A stretch of DNA of 64,000 nucleotides from assembly GCA_015680685.1 (NCBI GenBank), contig MNCI01013908.1:1374955-1438954 (forward strand). The letters are read 5' to 3'. Of the stretch, positions 58,346 through 64,000 are shown in pieces. The position numbers were made by a program, and so were the translations under genes. The notes beneath the pieces are model-generated. The model had not been told where the DNA came from, did no database searches, and was given only the letters and a program-made list of their open reading frames with translations. Position 1 is the stretch's first letter; every line of letters starts with the position of its first letter. The DNA comes from Gnetum montanum. Its lineage: Eukaryota > Streptophyta > Gnetopsida > Gnetales > Gnetaceae.

Positions 58346-61261
58346 CGAAAATGATCTTCTCAATCATTTTTGTTGCTACCTCAAACCTTGAGGTCCCTTT
58401 TTCAGTTGAAACCACCATAGGTGCCTAGCGACTACCCAGCCCAAGGCCATGCCGATCTCTTAGGATCCAAAATTGATCACCTAAGAGCTTGGCACAACAT
58501 ACTGAAATTTACAATTTCCTCTATGCTAAGATCCAGGCAAATCTACCCTTAGACATCCATGAAGTTGAAGACAAACATAGCTTTGAGCTCATTTACTATC
58601 CCTACACCTGGTGCTTTCATTCCCTTGATGGAAGCATATCAGTGGATCTTAGATCAGCTGATACAGACAAGTAGGTCTAGGGAGTAGCGAGACATGACAT
58701 CCCACTATGACGAGGCATTTCAAGATGGACAAGAGGACCTGGATTCCCAGTCTGAGGGTGGGAGTCAAACTAACTCTGCAACTGTCCCTCCCACTATGGC
58801 CTTCTGGTTGAACCTACTCTTCACGACTGCTCTCTTTATGATTACGTCCACCCCATCAGAAACTGTAGTTTCATTAGCCACTAGTAGCCATGCCATACCT
58901 TCAGCGTACCAACATGCATATTCCTCCATCTCATTTCTAGGCACTATCCCTTCACAATCTATTCTCCAATCTATCCCTTTGTCATACCAAGCATCGATCA
59001 CGGCTACCCTGCCTTATGTGCACATGGTACCTACGTCATAGTTGCATACAGTCTCTGCTCCCATTCCAACATCTACACTTATTCCACCATCAACGGTGGG
59101 CCCAGCCCTAACCACATGGTGGATCCCATTCACTTCTCTTCCCACCTCACAACCTTCCCAAATGTCACACTATGCTCACCATCAAGTGTACAAGGTCCTG
59201 TAAACAATACAACCAAGAGCGGGGCTATGGTCTATCCCATTGATCATGCAAACAACATACCCAATGCCACCACTAGTGGTCGCTATCCCAACAACACCAC
59301 CCACTGGATGGTGGGTAGCATAATCAGCATCCTTTGTAGGGGCTACCCCAATGGCGCCACCTATGAGCCAGGACATTGCCCCTACCATGCCACCAATGGC
59401 AACCGCCCCTGCAACCTAACAACCATCTGCATCGTCCCTGGGTCTGGACCAAGCATTCCAACTTATCTAGACCGTCAGTGAAGAAATTAAACACCTAAAA
59501 GCTACCAGTTCTGACACAGTACAAGTCATGGATTTCTACCATGATGATCCCATTAACCCAATAGTCCCCATGCTCACATTACCCCCTGGGATGCCACTCC
59601 CCCACTTCACAAAATACAATAGGGAGGGTGAACCCAATGCGCATCTCGTGATGTTTAGATCTGAGTCCCTGCTATTGCAAAAATGTCCACATACCATAAT
59701 CCGCATCTTTGCTATGTCTCTGACGGGCAAAGCTTTAGACTGGTACCGCATAGTCCCATGTTCCTCCATCTCAACATTGGAGGAGCTGCTGACTTAATTC
59801 GTGACTCACTTCAAATATAACTTGAAGCCCAAGGTCACACTGGATCAACTAATGGGAGTTAAGCAAGACCCACTAGAGCTGGTGCAGAGGTTTATACAAT
59901 GGTGGAGTGCCACCTTCAATGAGATCAGTGAGCCTATCATGGAGGCCCACTTGCTGGCCATCTTCAAGGGGGTGGTGAATGATTTCATTAAATCCAAGCT
60001 ATATTACTTGGTCCCGCACTCTCTGAGTTAAGCTTTTGCATAGGCAAAAAGCATCGAAGATGCAGTTGAAGCTAGTAGAGACTCAACCTATGTTGCATAT
60101 AAAAATGCACATACTCAGAAGGAAAAAGAGAAGGGCAAGGCTACAATAGCCACAGTGGCCACTATGGCAAATGAGGCCAAGCCCAACAACAAAAATAATA
60201 AGAAAGCGACTACAAGACCAATTGTCCCCGCACCTAACCCAGGCAACACTACCCAACCCTCAACATTGGCAGCCAAAGCACCCACCCCGCCTAAGCCCAA
60301 CTTTGAGTTTAAAGATCGCTCTAAGTACACCTTGGTACTAGTCAAGCCTTCAAAACTTCTGAAGTAATTGCTAGGGGCAGGGTACATTCAACACAAATGG
60401 ATGTTAGAGGAGGCAACCAAGAGGCATCAATGGTACTACGAACTCCTTAGGAACCCCTCCTTGGCTTTGCCCAATGAACCCCGAGTTCCTAAGAACTTCA
60501 GGCTAGAGCAATTTTGTGACTACCACCAAATTTGTGGTCATGACACAAATTACTAGCTAGCCCTAAAAGATGACATTCAGTGGATGATTGATTAGGGGAA
60601 GTTGGTGCTGGACGAAAGCAACCTCGTCCACCCTAAGAATCAATCCATGCATATTTGGGTACATCATCAACACCATTGGCGTAGACGGTAATCCAAAGCC
60701 GCCACAGCAGCCATTTGTAGTTCGTATACCTCCACGTAGCGTAGCAACACCAACAATGGCCAAAAAGATGTCGCAGCAATTGTTTGTACTAAAGGTTCCT
60801 CCTCGGACATTCGCCCTTACACCTTCTACATTCAAAACTACACCACTGCCTGCACTAATGGCACAAACACCATTCATCATCAGGGGGCCAAACCACTCAA
60901 CTGCCTCCATTCCACAAAACTAGCATAAGATGACATCACAGCCTTCCCATCCGAGGAAATGGGAAGAACGTATGACAGGTGAAACGGCTATGGAACGTAT
61001 TGCCCCAGGTCCTTCCAAGCCCACTCCTTCATCCTCTACATCCATGCCTACCTCGTCACCAAAAGTTAATGCCGCTACATGCACACAGTCATCACCACCT
61101 CGCTTGAAAGGGTCCAACCCCAAACCCAAAACTTCTCCTCAAGAAATTTGTCTTCTAGGACGAATGGAAGAAGAGAAGGGTAGTAAACAACACGAAGGTG
61201 GGAAAGAACTCCTAAGCTCTATTACTCAAGTAAAAGAGGTTCTAAACAAAAGAACACAACA
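58346..61261 (+). pseudogene. gag of element D
   Basis: Layout as in C: N-terminal domain (58350-58750), Pro/Thr-rich linker with ATLPYVH-type motifs (58770-59460), capsid domain 59528-60090 (FTKYNREGEPNAHLVMF, GKALDWYRIVP, FKYNLKPKVTLDQL), Lys/Asn-rich segment (60120-60210), and zinc knuckle CDYHQICGHDTNY with its last Cys replaced by a stop (about 60515-60557). A Pro/Ser/Lys-rich tail follows to 61260. Several stops and frameshifts. Confidence 0.82.
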
Positions 61262-62101
61262 TTGAGTTTGTATGACCTGATAATGACTTCCACTGCACAC
61301 CACGAGGCTTTGGTTCACATGTTGGCATCCATACCAGTTGACGAGAACATGCTAGCAGAGGAGGAGGCAATCCATCCTATTATGCTCCCTGCTACACCCG
61401 AAGAACCATTACCATCCCAATTAACATTATGTGACAAGTCCATTAGGGAAGACCCTGAAAAGGGTCAGGTGATGATAGAAGCTCTCTTCATCATAATTTG
61501 AGTTGGCCAACATAAGGTCCGAAGAGTACACATTCATGACAGGGCTGCTACGAACGTCATCCCATTTTCCATAATGGAAAAACTAGGTTTTGTAGACCAA
61601 ATCAAAGCCATGACAACGTCATGCCTAAAGTCATTCAATGGGGCACGAGTACTGGTGAAAGGTAGCATCCACATTGACTTTGTGGAAGGGGACCAGTTCC
61701 TCACAAGTGCAACATTTATCATGGTGGAAGAGATGCCTGGGCTTAACCTGATCTTGGGGAAGTCATGGTTAGTCCAACTCAGGGCCATCCCTTCACCCAT
61801 ACATCAGGAAATCCATCTACCTTACGCAAGTAGGGAGGTGGTGATCCACGGTGACAAGGTGACAACCCAGGCAATAAATAATGTGAACATAGAGTAGGGA
61901 TCAGAAGTCATAACCTTTGAAAATGAGGCATCTATTTCTGCCAACACTAACTGTTTGACAAAAGAGCTAGCCCAAGGCCCTAGCTCAGAAAATGAAACTA
62001 CACAGGATGAGTTGCCTTTTCAAGCGGTAGACCACGATGTAGAAGAATACAGTAATAAAGCCTCTCGGCCTTACTTGTCGCCAAACCCATGATGGGTTAA
62101 A
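61262..62101 (+). pseudogene. Aspartic protease of element D, active site altered
   Basis: An acidic linker (61262-61500) precedes VHIHDRAATNVIP: the catalytic Asp (61538-61540) remains, but the next Gly is Arg (61541-61543), which should inactivate it. The rest is open from 61574 to 61897 (EMPGLNLILGKSW). Coding similarity to C then runs through ELPFQA to a VKR motif and ends at AAAAG/GTAGCT (about 62101/62102), a plausible splice donor. Confidence 0.78.
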
Positions 62102-62239
62102 AGGTAGCTGTGAGGATGATTGTTACCCATGTAGCATGACAGCTCCACTGCTCCTTACCTGACTAACACCCATTATACATTTATTCCTTGTTTTCTTTAC
62201 ATTTATTCATCTACGCTAAGCATCTAACTTTGTTTAAAA

Positions 62240-62560
62240 CTTGATTACAGATTTTCTGCTTCCATTAGGTTATGGCCTATTAAGGCCTAAAACTGGCAGG
62301 AATTTTCTACTTGCATTAGGTTACAGCCCGCTAAGGCCTAAAATAGGCAAGAATTTTCTGATTGCATTACGTTACGGCCCGCTAAGACCTAAAATTGGAA
62401 AAAAGTTTCTGATTGCATTATGTTACGGTTAGCTAAGGCCTAAAACTAGCAAAAGTTTTTGATTGCATTATGTTACAAGCCGCTAAGGCCTAAAATTGGT
62501 AAAATTTTCTAATTGCATTATGATAAGGCCCGCTAAGGCCTAAAACTAGCAAAATTTTCT
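62240..62560 (+). repeat. Six tandem copies of a ~51-bp repeat (CTAAGGCCTAAAACTGGC)
   Basis: AAGGCCT or AAGACCT cores at 62282, 62333, 62384, 62435, 62485 and 62535: a 50-51 bp period. Each unit adds TTTTCTGATTGCATTA-GTTACGGCC. Shorter relics run on to 62655. C has only degraded relics here (24380-24500). Confidence 0.88.
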
Positions 62561-62804
62561 ACACTGCATTTCTGCGATGGCCCAAAATGGCCTAAAACTA
62601 GTAATGGCCTAGAATGGCCTTAAACTACCACTGCGGCCTGTCAAGGCCTAAAACTGGCTATTCGAAAAAAAAACATATAACATAGATAAACACAAACCAA
62701 AATAAAGCGAATCTTCTCATGGTTCATTTTAATCAAATAGGGTTTACAAAATTCTCTCAAAAAAAATTTCAAATAAAATCCCCTCCTACCATGCTATGAA
62801 TTTT

Positions 62805-64000
62805 CTTCTGCACCATCATCCCCTCCCATAGTAGGCTTTACATGTTCATCTAGATTCTGTATCATAGAAATCAAGGTAGTCAGCTAGAGTTACAACAAAG
62901 AATAGGAATAAAATAAGTAATTACATCACAAAAAGAAGTGGCTAACCTAAGATAGCCCTTCATCTATCTTGGGGAGTATGCAATCCAAGCCAGCCTTGAG
63001 GCGTTGCAAGACCTCCTCTTCAGTAATTTTCACCTAGTACCTATTGCCCAAGTCAGCGTCTACTACAACCTTCTCCTTTTCAATAGCCATCCATCTTGGT
63101 GGCCCTGAAGAAAAGGAGGCAGTGGCAGTCCTGCCTGCGAGGAAACTCACTTCCCATTTGGGGGATTTACTAACCGTCACTTGTTGCATGAACTTGTCAT
63201 AAGCCCCAGAAGTGCCAATGACATAGAGGAATGCTTTATGTGTGTACAGTTTAACAGAAGCATCCCAATATTATTTACAATAGGTGGCACGTTCTAGTTT
63301 ATACATGTGCTTATGGTTTTTCTATAACTTCCCCCACTCATAAACTCTTGCACTATAGTCCTTCCAATCTTGGTTCTTCTGGGCCAACAAGTCCATTTGC
63401 ATATGCTGCTCTATTATTTTCCATGTGGCCTCATTGTTGGGCCACACGGCCATCCAATATCTCACATAATTAATGATGGTCATGCACCAACTGCCATCGT
63501 TGGTATCTTAGGCTAAAAGAAATTCATTCCTGGAAGAGAGGTCTCCCACCTCGGTGGTTAAATTTGCCTTCTCCTTCTCAAGTTTCTAGACCCGTTTCCA
63601 TAGGTCTTTGTTGACACGCCTGCACTCCCATAGGGAGCATGCCGAGTATAGTGCACATTCGCTAACCTTGTTGTATATGCGACAAGGTACTTTGGTCACT
63701 TCTAGTGGGAATGCAAGCACAATGTCGACCTTAACTACTTGCTTAGGATCCCACTTGAGGCGAGAGGCTATCAACCATAAGAAAAAAAGGCATTAGTCAC
63801 AATGGCATAGCAAACTTTAGCAATTTAAAAATTCTAGCATAGCTACTTCACTTACCCACTTCCAAATCAATCTAGTTTAGATAGCCGATCAAGTCATCGA
63901 CCACCCCTTCATGAAGGAAAACTTATCAGGGGTCTCAGCCTATGATCGCAAGCTGATCAAAGAAGGCCCTGCAGTGTCAATGGTGGTGTCTTCTACATAA
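62805..64000 (-). pseudogene. Antisense gene of element D (3' part)
   Basis: Minus-strand homologue of the C antisense gene. From the window end inward: SRLKWD (about 63770), CSLWEC and NKDLWKRV (63640-63586), a heptad-like Glu/Lys segment, MDLLAQK (63397-63377), HKHMYKLE (about 63315-63290), GPPRWMAIEKEKVVV (about 63105-63060), and EEEVLQRLKAGLD (about 63025-62985). An AG/GTTAGC donor lies near 62951, an acceptor GATACAG near 62860, and the last exon ends EENS-stop near 62805. Stops are present. Its N-terminal half is outside the window. Confidence 0.75.

Larger units (their letters stand above)
55126..64000 (+). mobile_element. Tat-like element D, partial (runs off the window)
   Basis: Same family as C: LTR (55126-58109, start truncated), PBS, gag, protease, 51-bp repeat array, then the antisense gene continuing past the window end. 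RT and the rest must lie beyond 64000 if present. It is the second independent copy showing the antisense gene next to protease. Confidence 0.82.

Overview
This window is plant intergenic DNA made almost entirely of decayed, nested LTR retrotransposons. I found no host protein gene, tRNA, rRNA, CRISPR array or bacterial-style feature. Three lineages can be told apart from protein motifs, primer-binding sites (PBS) and LTR ends: an Athila-like Ty3/Gypsy family (LTRs TGATGA...CTCATCA, PBS matching tRNA-Asp), a Tat-like Ty3/Gypsy family (about 1.76 kb LTRs, two RNase H domains), and a Copia-like remnant. The amount of old, stop-ridden but still full-length LTR elements suggests a very large plant genome. 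A gymnosperm is my best guess, but that is inference.

Layout. 1-150 is the tail of a Tat-like LTR. 151-1407 and 12346-12960 are two halves of the gag of an old Athila-like element (X), split by a complete younger relative, element A (1408-12345, target-site duplication CCATG/CTATG). A carries a solo LTR (10239-11091, duplication GTTGT) in its region after integrase. 13205-15687 is a minus-strand Athila-like remnant (E). It holds an apparently perfect 363-bp inverted duplication bounded by single N bases, which looks like an assembly error. 16560-17911 and 38154-39080 hold an unidentified decayed coding region that flanks the large Tat-like element C (17912-38153). 39100-40733 and 50585-51370 are a Copia-like remnant (K), split by complete Athila-like element B (40734-50579, duplication AGAGG). 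52612-55125 is a minus-strand Athila-like 3' end (F) with another solo LTR inside its LTR (52720-53583, duplication ATTAT). 55126-64000 is a second Tat-like element (D), cut off by the window end.

The most interesting system is in the Tat-like family. In both C and D the protease is not followed by reverse transcriptase (RT). It is followed by short tandem repeats and then a gene on the opposite strand. In C this antisense gene runs from 29012 down to about 24643, has plant-type introns (one is 83 bp with consensus ends), its own TATA-like box, and a C-terminal half clearly homologous to the antisense gene in D (about 62805-64000). C resumes with RT, RNase H, a second archaeal-type RNase H and integrase at about 31736-35270. 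The 7.5 kb between protease and RT may be a giant intron of the sense transcript, comparable to the short protease/RT intron known from Ogre/Tat elements, that has acquired an antisense gene and several minisatellites.

All element genes contain stop codons or frameshifts and several have lost catalytic residues, so nothing here looks able to move on its own. Family calls rest on motif recognition by eye; no search was run.
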